From: Sympetrum striolatum
Taxonomy: Eukaryota; Arthropoda; Insecta; Odonata; Libellulidae
Assembly (NCBI GenBank): GCA_947579665.1
Contig: CANPUZ010000057.1
Span: 620,001 to 684,000, forward strand
DNA: 64,000 nucleotides
Direction: 5' to 3'
Both the position numbers and the translations under genes were made by a program. Positions 11,182-24,283 of the stretch are shown here, piece by piece. The stretch's first letter is position 1, and each line of letters starts with the position of its first letter. The notes beneath the pieces were generated by a model. That model ran no database searches and was not told the DNA's origin. It worked only from the letters and a program-made list of their open reading frames with translations.

Positions 11182-13120
11182 TAGTGATGGGTCGATTCGA
11201 TTCTTCGATTCTATGCCAAGAATTGGAATCGGAAATGAGTATTTATGTCTATGTAAGAACCCTGCAAGCCGCCTTTCGGCGTGTGGCAGGGGGTGCAAGC
11301 ACCTTGACTCTATTTTCCCAAACGGTTGCTTTCGCGTATACTTAGCGGAACAAATGAATTTTTGAAACGATTCGTTCTTGCATCTATTTCCCTAATCATT
11401 CGGGCAGTATCAGCACGGCCCATATAACAGGGGGGTCCCATTATATCGGTTACATCATCTGAAAACGTAATTTCTCTGAACTTATTTAATAAATTTATCC
11501 TTTGAATTTTTCTTCTATCTTCTAATGATTCCCATCCCGCGTCCTGTAACATCTGAGTGACACTCGCTGTTTTATCGTAGCAATTCTTTACAAATCGTAT
11601 CGCCTTCCGTTGTACTTTTTCTAAATCCCAAATATGACATTTCTCGGCGGGGTCCCATGCACTACATGCATACTCAAGGTGAGGCCTAACTAACGCTAAG
11701 TAACATCACTCGCGAACCTTTTCTTCGCTCCTACAGACTATTCTTTTAACGAAGCCGAGTTTCTTAAGTGCTTTTCCACATATATTTCGGATGTGGGCAC
11801 TCCATGATAGATTATTCGTGAGAGTTACTCCAAGATACTTTACCGATTCTACTGACATTAGGTTTACCCCTCGGAGACTATAAGAATAATCATTTATTAT
11901 AGATTTACTTTTGAAGAAGTTAACTACCGAACACTTTTCTACATTAAGCTCGAGTAATCGATTCATATTCCAGTAGTACTTCAAACCACTAATTTACATA
12001 CGACCGTACTTCCAACAGTCATTTGAATTTTCGCACCATGTAATCATAAAAACAAAACATATTCGAATCAGCGCAGTGACCGTTTCTTCCATGCCGTAGT
12101 CCCGTAGTCACGTTAATGATACATAAGTTTTCTAGGTGCACAATGTTGTCGTCGACTTCGGTAAATTTCTAGTTTCACACAGTTAAAACGCAAACTGTGT
12201 GAACCTAGAAATTTTCCCTCCCTATAATTCGTATTATAAGCCGCAATGTTTGAAGTATCATCCCTGAAAATATCGAAAACGGGCTAAATCTAGTGGGTTA
12301 AAAAATAACGCAAACATTGTGAATCTAGAAATTTACCTCCACTTCTGCTGAGTGTTGTAATGTCGGCAGTGTGGAATCATTTTCATATTGATCTTATATA
12401 TGATCAAATTGCAGTGTGTATCCACTGCCACGCAAGAATTTTCGCGGTGGAACTTCAAAATCTACCTTGAATTTATTAAAACATTTTAATAAAAAACATA
12501 GCTCCTTAGTAAAGGTTTCATCACCGAAAGATGGGACACTTGCAATTTCACCATTTAATTACATAGCGATGATATGAGTGATGCTTTTGTTAACTGATTC
12601 TTTCACAGAGTAATAATTTTTTACGTGGTTGTCCTGTTACCTGGAATTAATTGATATTTTTCTTGGAGCTAGGATTAACAGATGCTCTGAGTCGAAAAAG
12701 CGGACATTCCACGACCACCCCCCCATTACTAATCGAAGAATGGAAAAAAATTTAAATTATAAAATTAAAAAAAAAATTGAAAAATTTATCAAAAAAGTGT
12801 TACTTACTCGTTAAGTGTCAAACCACGATAGTTTTTTCTAGTGTCTACCAACTGTCAGGCAAAAAATATACTGAAGTACTTGGTGAAAGATTGTGTAAGA
12901 TGGAAATATGTATAAAAATTGAGTTGAGTTGATTGAGAGAAAAAAGTGGACATTTCAGTAAAAAAGCGGACACGGTACAGGAAAAGCGGACGTCTGGTAA
13001 CCCTACTTGGAGCCTATGGTATAAGAATCGACGGAATCGGTATTGGTAGAATCGGAATCGAAATGTCAGAACCAGAATCGGGATCGGAATCGCTAAAATT
13101 TTGGAATCGACCCATCACTA
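11182..13120. mobile_element. hAT-type element with GAATCG-rich ends
   Basis: Ends TAGTGATGGGTCGATTC in perfect inversion, with 8-bp flanks CCGTCAAT (11,174-11,181) and CTGTCAAT (13,121-13,128), one mismatch. Subterminal sequence is a degenerate run of GAATCG-like units. It contains a minus-strand jockey fragment (11,240-11,955). The remaining interior (11,956-13,000) has no coherent frame. Confidence 0.75.
11240..11955 (-). pseudogene. Jockey-type LINE, 5'-truncated reverse-transcriptase end
   Basis: Minus-strand frames 11,984-11,706 and 11,552-11,310 match the better-preserved copy at 34,055-34,968 (motifs [44 protein letters not shown]). The 3' tail has the family hairpin CACGCCGAAAGGCGGC. 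It is truncated just upstream of LELNVEKCS and broken by a stop near 11,706. Confidence 0.8.
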
Positions 13121-13267
13121 CTGTCAATACATCTTTTAAAATTGCTTGCTTTATACAAAGGTGAAGAACATTGGTTCGATCCTAAATATTTACTCTGGGA
13201 AACACACAGAAAGTTCTTTATTCTCATCACTTGCAGGCTTCCATCAAAAATTGAATTAAAAAGAATC

Positions 13268-14781
13268 CAGTAGAACCTCGATCTATCGTTTTTGAAGGGA
13301 CCGAGGGAAAAAGACGATGAATGCGGGAAAACGATCGAAACGGGAAATGTAGACTCAGGTCACACCATTAAAATGAATACATAAGTTTATCCAAAGAAAA
13401 CCCCTAAAGATTTCAAAAAAGAACGTACTGAACTCCAAGAGACGGTCCAAACAGGGTGAAATATGCCCGTAAACTGAGATGGACAAGCAGGGCTCGTACG
13501 CGCACCCATGTGAAAGCTCTGCAATGGGATACAATGTATTAAAACAGCCCCGGATGTGTTTTAAAAATCGGCCGTTTTGAGCAAGTGCTACGACAGCCTT
13601 AAAAAAAGTTCATGCCAAGTTCTCAAAGAAAATATTTGTCGCAATTCCTAATACATTGTCTTTATTCCTCGATTGGGCCAAAAATCTGAAAGGTGGATGC
13701 GGGAAAATAATATTTCGATGACGATGAATGTGGTATTACTTAACCCTTGTGTAGGCACTCAACTTTACCTACGTTGTTGGGTACCCGGGTACCCACCTCT
13801 TTAGATCTCATTTTTGAACACATTTGTAAAGGAATTCGTTCTCTGAACATTTTATTTAATAAATAGATATTTTATGAAGGTATTAAGAGGTAAGAAAAGA
13901 AAGAGGTAAGGTAAGAAAAAGTTATTTCACAAAATCGACAACAACTTTTTATTGTTTCATACAAATATTCTGAAACTTCGTATTTAAATTACTAATACCC
14001 GTATTAATATTCTATCAATATTACTTTGTGATTGAAGTAATAGCGTTTGAGGAACAAACGTTCAAAAAGAGCACTCCGTGAAACAGCTCGTAAAAATGGG
14101 CACTTTTCCGTTCCATCTTTGATAAATACCAAATGTTATGAAAACAGAAATGATTAGCTTATATGGTTACACGCGCAATAGAACGTACTAAACGTTGATG
14201 TCACTTGTTTTTTTGTGCAATTTCTACTTAAACTTTTATACGACTCCAAAGTTGAGCCTCCTTAACAAAAAATCCGATATTTCGCGTGACTGACGCTGGC
14301 CGTTTTACGGAAGTAAGAAACATACCTTTCTATTTTTATTCATAGTAAAAGTTCTAACCGTTCAATTGATATAGAAATGGCTTTAATATCTTCAGAAAAT
14401 GTCTATTTATTGAATAAATTTTTCAAGGAACGAATTCCAACGCATATTTGTCAGAAAATGAGAAGGAAATTTCAGGTGGGTACCCGGGTGCCCCCAAGAA
14501 GTATGTGAACTATTAATGCTTTTATTCAACCTTTAAATATAGTTAACGTATTTATAATGGTAGTATTTACTAGGGATTCAGGTAGATAACGACGATCTGA
14601 AGCATCAAAGCGATATCTTTCTTTATAATCAACGTACAAGTAAAAATATACCTTAGTGGGTACCCGGGTGCCTACACAAGGGTTAACATGCCTGCTTATG
14701 GGCCTAAGTCGGGACTATAGAAAATAAACGAAAAATCCGGGAAAACGACAAATGCGGGAACGATGGATCGTGATTCTACTG
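13268..14781. mobile_element. Tigger-like short element (second type) carrying a piggyBac-like insertion
   Basis: Left end CAGTAGAACCTCGATCTATC, right end inverted CAGTAGAATCACGATCCATC, TA on the right only. Without the 939-bp insertion at 13,744-14,682 it is about 570 bp and collinear with 40,330-40,894. Confidence 0.75.
13744..14682. mobile_element. piggyBac-like short element
   Basis: TTAA at 13,740-13,743 and 14,683-14,686; perfect inverted ends CCCTTGTGTAGGCAC. Subterminal GGGTACCCGGGTACCCAC motifs occur near both ends (13,779, 14,477, 14,658). No transposase. Confidence 0.85.
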
Positions 14782-14783
14782 TA

Positions 14784-15002
14784 CATCCTTGAAAAGCTGA
14801 TGCAAATTCTCATTTTTCGGAAATTTTCTTACTTCTACAACGATTAGGAGATGGAAGTGAAGGAGAAAAAGTCTGCCGTAGCTGGGGATCGAATCCGTGT
14901 CTCAAATGGTAGCTTATTGGTTAGAGCAACCGACAGGCAATTGGGACACCACAATTCGTTTTTAAAATCAACAAATTACAGAAAAAATAAAAACATTTTC
15001 AA
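14784..15002. other. Unresolved sequence with tRNA-like words
   Basis: Contains GGGGATCGAATCC (14,884) and TTGGTTAGAGCAACCGACAG (14,918). These resemble tRNA arms but are in the wrong order for a tRNA gene. Possibly a decayed tRNA-derived short element. Confidence 0.25.
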
Positions 15003-16049
15003 ACACCTCTACTAATAGCTCTCCAGGTTAGATATGGATGTCAGCGTTTTATACTAGAGATGGGCGATTCGGAGCAGAGAATCGATTCAGTGAAATCGAA
15101 TCGGTTTCCATGAATCGATTCACTTTTAAAATCTTATTGCCGAAATCAATTCGAATTGTCTAGTATTGGAATGAATCATATTAAAATCAGAATCATATTC
15201 ATATCGTTATAATATTGGTATCGAATTCCTGGAACTCTGTTGGATATTGAAGTCACGTGATGAGAATTCTTGAACCGCGATTTGGGATACCTATTACTGC
15301 CGCAAATTATTGGTATAAGAAGTCCTAACACAGTGAAAATCTATTACAAATGAACATTTACATAACGTTAAAAGGAAGAAAGGATATAACAACAGATAAT
15401 ACTTAAAAATAATGTATGTTTATAGATTAACATGACTGCATGAGAGTTCCAGGAATTGGATGCTAAGGATGTACATCATGTTCGTCATCTAATCTCAATC
15501 CATTTATATTGACGAATATCAATACTGAATAACGTAAATTAATTAATAACTATCCTTTACATAGTTTTTTAGGTTAAATACCATGACATAATTGTCATGG
15601 CTAGTGCTTCTGCTACAACAATCAGCGGTACTGCGAGTAGTGCCATCTCGTATCCATTTTTGAAAATAATATAATCCAAATCCTATTAATTGGAATACTA
15701 CGGTACTGCCATCTGGTATCGATATTTAAAGATGAATAGTATTGGCATAATACGGTACTGCCATCTGGTATCCGATACTTGAAGATGAATCGATTCGCAT
15801 TGAATTGCATTGGAATCAGAATAAAATCGAATCGGAAAAAAATCGAATCGGAAAAAAATCGAATCAGAAAAAAATCGGATTCAGTTGTAAGAAAATCGAA
15901 TCTGAATCGGATTTAAAAAATAGATTCGAAAATATTGTAAATCGTATTGAAAATATCGATCTTTTGATTAATCGAATCGGAATCACCCACCCCTATTTTA
16001 TACCCTGCCACACACCACTGGCAGATTGCAGAGTTTAAATGTAAATGAT
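15003..16049 (+). repeat. 3' tail remnant of an old jockey-type LINE, split by a hAT element
   Basis: 15,018-15,054 and 16,004-16,049 join into the same tail seen at about 4,270-4,372 (CTCCAGGTTA, TGTCAGCGTTTTATAC, CCTGCCACACACCACTGGCA, GTAAATG). It lies about 150 bp downstream of the GRASP stop codon, so it may be part of the 3' UTR or just beyond it. Confidence 0.7.
15055..15995. mobile_element. hAT-type element with GAATCG-repeat termini
   Basis: Perfect 8-bp duplication TTTTATAC (15,047-15,054 and 15,996-16,003). Ends TAGAGATGGGCGATTC and inverted TAGGGGTGGGTGATTC. Terminal 100-200 bp consist of degenerate ATCGAATCGGAAAAA-type units (15,790-15,985). No transposase. Confidence 0.85.
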
Positions 16050-16197
16050 CAGTTGGTCCTCGATGGTCAATGATGGACATAACCTCGCCAATAAAGGGCC
16101 GATCTATCCGAGTTTGTACTCAATGGGTCAAAAACCAATTGTTCCTCGATGGGTCGATGACAAGCTGTTGCTCAATCATACCTCTGGGATAACGTCG

Positions 16198-16409
16198 CTA
16201 ATAGTCCGTTGGCATGGTGACGATGCTCGACTGAGGTGGTGCACTTCCCAGGTACGAGGGCGTCTGCTGGGAGGAGAAGCTGAGGGCTGACGTGGACACT
16301 GTGATCGGTGGCATCCCTGGGAGGGAGATGGGGATGGTGACCACCGGCATGCCTGGAATCAACGGGGGCTGCGCCTTGGAGAGCTGCTGTTGCTGGGAAA
16401 GGTAAGATG
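16198..16409 (-). CDS. Grasp65: GRASP terminal exon g
   Basis: 212 coding nt, phase 1, [20 protein letters not shown] through [21 protein letters not shown], stop TAG at 16,198-16,200. Acceptor [21 protein letters not shown] sequence is typical of the GRASP tail. No clear polyadenylation signal is seen before the old jockey tail at 16,049. Confidence 0.9.
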
Positions 16410-19400
16410 CTGGAACGAGACAAAGAATAATCTAATCAACGGCCCCTGCAGGTAATAATGTTTTTACAAAATATATTTATTATACATTTATTAAGTGAAT
16501 AAATTTTACAATACTGCACATAGATTATAATTAATCATCTGACAAAAAATATAGCTTTTATTCTATAATCAACAAGAAATATGATAAATGGATTGCATAT
16601 TGAATTATAAAAATTACACAGAAGTTAAATACAATATAAGAGAGAAAAATTAACATTGTAGGTCCTGCTAAGCCTAAAATGGCGTGTGGTGCATTTTAAA
16701 CAAAGAAGTAATGATTAACAAAGATATCAAAATCATACATGTCAACACAATTAAATATTAATTGAAAAGACTATATTCACCTATCTTTGAATGACATATT
16801 TATCATCCATATTTACATAATATTCATATATTTTACAGCAACAAATAACATTATGTACTATAAATGTAGAAATATATAAATACAGACAGTCCATACATAG
16901 GACTTCTCAGCAGGTGCCTGATTTAAAAAATAGAATAACTTAATTTATATCAGTCTAGTATCAGTTTATTATTAATTTATTAGTTTATTTTTTTAGCACA
17001 CCTATGACATAACCTTTCTGTATGGTTAAGAAGGTCTGAAACATTAAATCTGATGTTAAATCATTTATACGTGAAAAAGTGCAAAATGACCTCAACTGTT
17101 GAGGTACCTTCATAAATAAATACTACTTCTACTCTAATGCAAAGCGAAGCCAAGTTGAGAGCAGTTTTTCTGAGCGGACTATGCTTTCACAACCTTTACT
17201 TTTGAATGCAGCTGTGGCCACCGGATACGAAGCGGAGTTAAGCTGAGAATTGTGAGGTCATTCAACTTTGCACGGCTAAGGGTCGTGTTGAAGCGAAGTC
17301 AGCTTCCCCCTCCACTGCTCTCAACGTGATAGCGGTGGAGGGGGGAGCCTTTCGCTTCTATCCTCGGCAGTATCTGAATTGATATCATTTTGTGAAAGAT
17401 TTACATTCACAAGAGTGAAAGGTGCGATTAATTCTCAATTACAGCATTCTTTCAGAAACATTACCTAATATAATTATTGACGACCGATTCGATTTTGAAA
17501 AAATAATCACTTTCAGTCAATATATGACAATTGTGACCGGAACACCTAATTCAATTACTTCCAATGTGAATACACTTCAATTAACCTGTGCCAGCAAGTT
17601 GATCAGAACTAAAAATTACTGAAAAACATTCGGTAACTCAATAACTACTCTGAATAGCAATCAGCTCGGGATATCGACATCGGGAAATCAATCAGTAAAT
17701 GAGTTTCAACCAATAATATAATAAGTAATAATATTAAGATGTCAAACAATATCATACAACGAAATATCAATTGAATTGAACTGCTCATTGACAATTAGTA
17801 CAAACAAATCACCCAATACGAACGTCAATTCGGGAAGACACCGAATTTACAAGACGTCGCGAAATTCTCTCTCTTCAAGAACAAGGTTCACCTCCGAGTG
17901 CTTTCTCCATAAAAGTGCCGCTCTTTCGAACAGCTGGCAGGCTCTCTCAACAAAACCCTAGACTCGCCCTTGAGTTCATGGTCAAACAGGGCCGCGGAAC
18001 AGGAGAGCTGGCTGGCACGCCTTTCACACGTAACCGCGGAATAGCCTCAGTTCGAACTTCTAACTGTTCACAGAGATTTTGTATTCTTCCACCGTTGGTA
18101 TAAAAAGCGATCAAGAATCGAAGGCGCCACCCTTCGCCACCCAAGTCACCACAAGTCACGCCACTCGGGCCACTCCAGCCACGACGTCACGTCGGCACGA
18201 GATTATCGACAAAATTGCCACAAACCCTAGAACGGGAACGCGGGGTGAAAAAACTCCCCAGACCGGTTTAAATCTCGCAGCAAAAAGAAACGGCTTACGT
18301 TTAAGATCCCAGACCGTAACCATAATTCAGTTTCAACGTCTGAGAGTAGAGGAAGCACACACTCAGCGTCAGTAGCATGTGGAAGCTCGAGCAGTGAACG
18401 TTTGACGTGCGTCTGGGGTGTTTCTCACCCCTCGATCCCTTTTGTGTATAGTTTTTGTCATTTTAAAGTTCTTTTTATATTCATATTTTTTGCACTTTTT
18501 GGGTAAGTAATGAGTCACAAATCCTCATATCCGGAGGAGGAAAAAATTGAAAAATCTACCACACAAAACAGTGTTCTGTATACAGGAGGTATTGGATGAA
18601 GGGCCAATAAGACGGAACGTAGGTGGAACAGAGAAGATGTGTTCATTGTCAGTGTTAAATTTGATATTCCTTCTCAATAATTGAACTTTATCGTTCCAAA
18701 TAAAGATATTTCTTTCAAATTTTAACGAAATTCTTTATCATTATGACGATCTGTGCGGCAAAAATCGATTTTTCAAGTTTTTGCTATTTGCGCACTTTGA
18801 TTTCTCAAAATAAATGCCTTATTTCGGAGAATTGGCCAAACCCACTATAATACCCTTATAACATAGTATCTCCCCTTTAGAACCTCGTTGGAATTACTCA
18901 AATTGGTCAAAAACTCACTGAGATATCGTAATTTTAACGAAAAATGTCATTTTTGGTAGTTTTTCAAGATTTATGCCCTTCTTGTTCGATTTCCACGGAC
19001 CCTTCAAACTTTTAGCCAAAACTGTTTAGCTCCCTGAATTTTGGATTTAAAGACGAAAAAGATGAGCTCTCATGGAACCCTCAAAGTCATACTGGGCCCG
19101 AGATACGGGCCCTTGAAAATTGGGGTGTTTTTCACCCCGCGATCCCCGAATAGGTAAAAAAATAGCGATACCCTTCTAGGGTTAAGTCATAATTTAAGAT
19201 ATTTACTCGTCTTAGCGGAAAGCAATCATTGTGAAAATGACGTCCGAAAGGATCAAATACCGTCGAGAAAAATTCGCTCGTAAATAGAATCATTGAAATC
19301 AGTTTTTTTAATACAAAACTAATAACAGGATCCGTCTCTTAGGGAAATTTCGTGATTTATCCGTATTATCAGAGAATTAAATTCTCAGACGGCGACTAAA

Positions 19401-22400
19401 GGCTAGATCTAACGCCATCTTGTTTAATAACAAATCGCTTCGCTCAGCTCAGCTGCTCTTCCAGTAGCCGACCCTCGGAGACTCAACTTAGCTACGCTTC
19501 ACTCCGTACCGCTCAGCTCAGCGTCGCTTCGCATTCTGTGGCCACCCGGCCTTGGAGACGTTTTATTATTACTGTATCCTGGAGATTAGGCAATTTTAGA
19601 ATACCCTACCGCCTTGAAGGTTGCCTACGCTGCAGGATAGATGCTTATATTCCTTCGTCATAGAGGTGTTTGAAAATATTTTTACTTTCTCCATATACGA
19701 AGTATAGATAAAGTATTGTTTAAATGAAAAAATTCGACTTCGAGATTTGAACGGAAATACATGTTTTGGGGTCCCTAGAACACGTTTTGACCATTTTCGG
19801 AATGATGTCTGTGTGTATGTGTGTGTGTGTGTGTGTATGTGTGTATGTGTGTGCTTGTGGGCGCTCTAACGTGAAAACTATTGGTCGTATCAATACCAAA
19901 CTTCGTATATAGTACTGTAGTGTGTGCTGTCAGAGTTGATTAGTTTTTGGAGTAAATCGGTTGACCGGAAGTCGAGCTTTATTCTTCGAAGCAAATTTCC
20001 GGTTTTCAAAATATCTCCATATATATGATATTTAGGTATATACTATTATTTATATAAGTTTTAGAAAATGTAATTTACTATAACTTTTGATTGAAACATA
20101 TTTTTCTGTCACTGATTGTGTAGGAGTTATTCATGAAATACTGATAAACCGGAAGTTGCTGATTATGTACTTCGTGGATGCTCAGGGCTCTATGGGCAAA
20201 AGGCCAATTTCATCAATCATGTACCATAAAACATTATTTATAATGTTTTTGGCTTCAAAGATAATATATATATTAATCACTCATCTTCCAAGTTTAGATG
20301 GAATATAGAGTTCGAAATTACTGTCGTAGATAAATATTTACATCTTATACATGGAGAAAGTCATGTGCTGGCCACATCAGATTTTTATTTTTTTAAACCA
20401 AATTGTGGTGTTTTGTGTTTTTATTGTGCTTCCTAAATTTGTTGTTACTAATTTTCACAGAGTCTCATTCAAGCAACGGAATAATGCTCCTTTTAACAAT
20501 TCCTGGAATTGTTTTTTCTTCTTTGCGAGCATGTGACAAGTTTTCAAAGAAGCAACAGTGTTTAGATTTTGCCACAGGCCTAGTAAAAACCAATTGTTGG
20601 TCAGACCCATTCAATTTCAGTTGAACTATTTTCTTAATTCAGAAATAAGTGGATATTTGGTATTAAAAGTGGCATGGTTTGTCTTGAAGTGATGTTCCAA
20701 TTTGTGTTTTTTGGTCACTGCAACACTACAGCTGCTCAACAAACAAATGTATTCATCCTTAACATTGAACCACTCATTTTGGAGCAAAGGAATAATATTA
20801 GGCACACTTTAGCATAAACATTAAAAGCATTGGAAATGATATTAACTGTAAATTATACAAAATATTAAATTAAGTTTATTTAAAACTGTGCTGTTTACAC
20901 TTAAGGAAAATGCGTTCACAGCTGCAAACGACAAAACATTATATTTTCATTAAAAACATATTAATAACGATAAATGTAAGGAAAAACAAAACATATTTCT
21001 TCATGGAATTGGGTGAGATTTTGTGATAATGGAAAGAAAGTTTTGCGAATTAATTGCAAAAGATCAAAGCTGAATTCGCGTAAGCAAAGATGTCACTAGT
21101 GATCAAAAATATGACAGAAATACGTAAATAATACAATTATACGAGTAAAATGTAGCTTGCATACTGCAAGCAGATCGGCAATACTAATTTCATATCGGCA
21201 TCATATCGGGACGGTCCTCAAAAGAAAAAAAAAAGGATTGAAATTTTTCTTAAAATTCGCTGCAATTTAATCGTCTGGCATCGAATCCAGGTCTTACTGG
21301 TGAACTTACTATGCAGCACAATAGAAGATCACCTTCTCTAACTATGTGTGAAAATTCAAGCAGAAATATTGGCTGCAACTGCCTCAAAAGACGTTCTAAT
21401 TTTCACGAATGTAAATAACTCTCTGGATTCGAACCAAGGACGATCTTGGAAATCTAAAACATGTTTTTGAGATGTATCTACGATCTGTATCTCTATGCGG
21501 AATTTCAAGTTTCTATATTATTAGGAAAGGGTTCAAAATAATTATTGAAGATCGGATCAGTTACTGATTGTAGAGACGCCTGGTGTCGAACCCAGGACAC
21601 AATGATAGCTGTAAATGCACACTTTGATTAGTATGGACTTGATCTTGCCTTCTGCAAAGTTTGAAGTCGATATCATGCCGGAAAGTACCTAAAATTTGTT
21701 TCCTTTATCTCCGTAAGAAATGCGTTGAGGAATGTAAATGGCCCTCTGGGATCGAACCAAGGACCACCAGCGAATATGTAATATTTGATTATTAAATATA
21801 TTCATAATATCTAAACACGTGCCGAGTTTCAAGTATCCATGTTATCGGGAAAGGATCCAAAAAAAAAATCTTAAAAATTGCCACAATGCATTTTAAACGG
21901 CCGATTTTTGCCCCTACCTAGCATCGAACCATGGACCATATTCGGCGATGTCTTTCTGATTTACGTTGGAGTTAAACAGCTTCTAGCAATCCCTTGAATT
22001 TCAACTCTCTACTTTTTCGGGAAGTGCACCAAAAAATTTTTTGAAAATCCCCACCATGTATCCTTATGGAAAATATCGTGACTTCAGGGCCCTCTGGAAT
22101 CGAACCCATGACACCAAGGTTCAAAGTCGGCTTTTTCCTGGTGGTTACACGTTATGGCCAATACGTCGTAAAAAGTTCAAGTCAATGATGCAAGTGGTTA
22201 AGCCTGTGAATTTGTATCCTATCTGGGTATCTATATATATGAATGAATCCGGAGAAGCATCTATATATAATAGATGTTGTACATTTATTTAAATCACACC
22301 AAAATTACATTTCCCTCTCTTTAAAAATGAAGCGAAAATCACCAAAATCCGTTCTGCTTATTAAAACTGTCAAAATTAGCGTTATTTCACTAAATCAGCC

Positions 22401-24251
22401 AAAATTCGCGTTATAAGTTGATTTAATTGCAAAAACAAACGCCTCTATTCAGTACTTACATTCCGCCGTGGATGACGTTGCGAGGGTAGTGGCCACTCGC
22501 GCGAATGAAGGCAGAACTCCGCTGGCCGTGGCGATCGTCTCCACTCCACTTCTCTTGGGCAGAGGAGGCGTCGGGGGCTTCTGGAGGCTGCCGATTGGCG
22601 GAGGCAACGAAGGGGAGAACACCAGTGATGGGGACGGACCACTCTCACCAACTGAGGAGAAAACCAAGGTGCACTACTAAGAAACTACCGTATTTCCCTT
22701 TTGACCACGTCCCATTTCTTTTTACCCACAATGTATTTAAGTCTTGAATCACACCCTCTTCTGTTAGTTAATCTGTTTGTTCTTTACACTATTATATCGG
22801 TTTTGATCCGCTGCCTCACGTAATATATGTATATATGTACATAATTAACGATAAGGTAATTTTAGTTATTTTAAAATCTTATTTTTTTAATTTTAAATTT
22901 TGTTTTGCTTATTTTCTTTGCCCAATGTTATATAAACTCTATATTTTGATTTTGTCATTCTCAATCTTAATGTATTTAATCGTTTTGTTATTCTTGAAAT
23001 ATTCATGTGTGTTTTATTTTTTTTAATGCTACAATTCTTGTATTTAGGTTTAGTGTAAATTGTGAAGATATTTTATTTGATTTGATTGCTTGTAGTGAAC
23101 GTGTATTGTCTCTTTTGCATAATTTGTATCTATTCTCTACTTGTCTTTCATAATTCTTTTATTCTCCTTCTTCACAAAATACTGTTTTCTACCTGTAGGT
23201 TTTGCAGGTTTTTCACACTCCCCTTCTAGGGAGTGTTTTCCTGCAGTGGACATTTTTCCTGAGCCCTCAGCTTAGGTTTTTTAAAAATCCACATACTAAT
23301 TTTCTTCGTGTACTTTTTCAAACTATCTCTTTCTTTCTGTTTTGCATATGACGATGGGTTAGGTGTAAGAAGAGACTTTCTAGTCTCAATCTCACCCGAA
23401 TAAAGGCCTTTTATTATTATTATTATTTCCCGGTCTATAAGATGCACCGGTGCAAAAGACTCACCTTGATTTTTCAGGTAAGAATTTACAAAAAAACTAA
23501 TACTTTGTTACATAAGGTTGAGTACCGGTAAACTATATAGATACTATGTATTAGCATAGGGATGACATCTCCATTACCACAATGTGTATAACTTTAGACA
23601 GCAGCACCACATGCGGGATTAAACTAAACGTGCTACATTGTACGCATTTCCGATTTAACTTTGAAATTTTTAAAGGAAGTTCTGTCATCGAAATATTAAA
23701 ATTGAATTCCTTACTACTTAATCAAAAAATCTGATGTGGCCAGCACATGACTTTCTCCATAGATAAGATGTAAAAATTTATCTACGACAGTAATTTCGAA
23801 CTCTAGATTCAATCTAAACTTGGAAGATGAGTGATTAATTTATATCATACTATCTTTAACGTCAAAAACATTATAAATAATGTTTTTCGGGACATATTTG
23901 AAAAAAAAACGATGAAATGGCCTTTTGCCAAATGCCCAGAGCGCCCACAACGTACATAATTAGTAACTTCCGGTTTATCAGTATTTCACGAATAACTCCT
24001 AAACAATCAGTCATACAAAAGTTATGGTAAATTACCTTTTATAAAACGTTTATAAATAACAGTATATACCAAAATATCATATTTATGGAGATATTTTGAA
24101 AACCGGAAATGAGCTTTGATGAATGAAGCTCGACTTCCGGTTAACCGATTTACTCCAAAAACTAATCAACTCTGACAGCACATACCACAAAACTATATAT
24201 GAATTTTGGTATTGATACGACTAATAGTTTTCAAGTTAGAGCGTCCACTAT

Positions 24252-24283
<32 letters not shown>

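Noticed and set aside
14880..14950. tRNA-like words TTGGTTAGAGCA and GATCGAATCC
   Set aside because: The arms are in the wrong order and spacing for a tRNA gene and no acceptor stem can be drawn; kept only as a possible SINE scrap.
16045..16290. Open frame on + over the GRASP terminal exon and 3' UTR
   Set aside because: Overlaps the antisense of the terminal exon and the old jockey tail; no motif or start context.
22468..22680. Open frame on + over GRASP exon f
   Set aside because: Antisense shadow of a GC-rich exon; splice phases fix the minus-strand frame.
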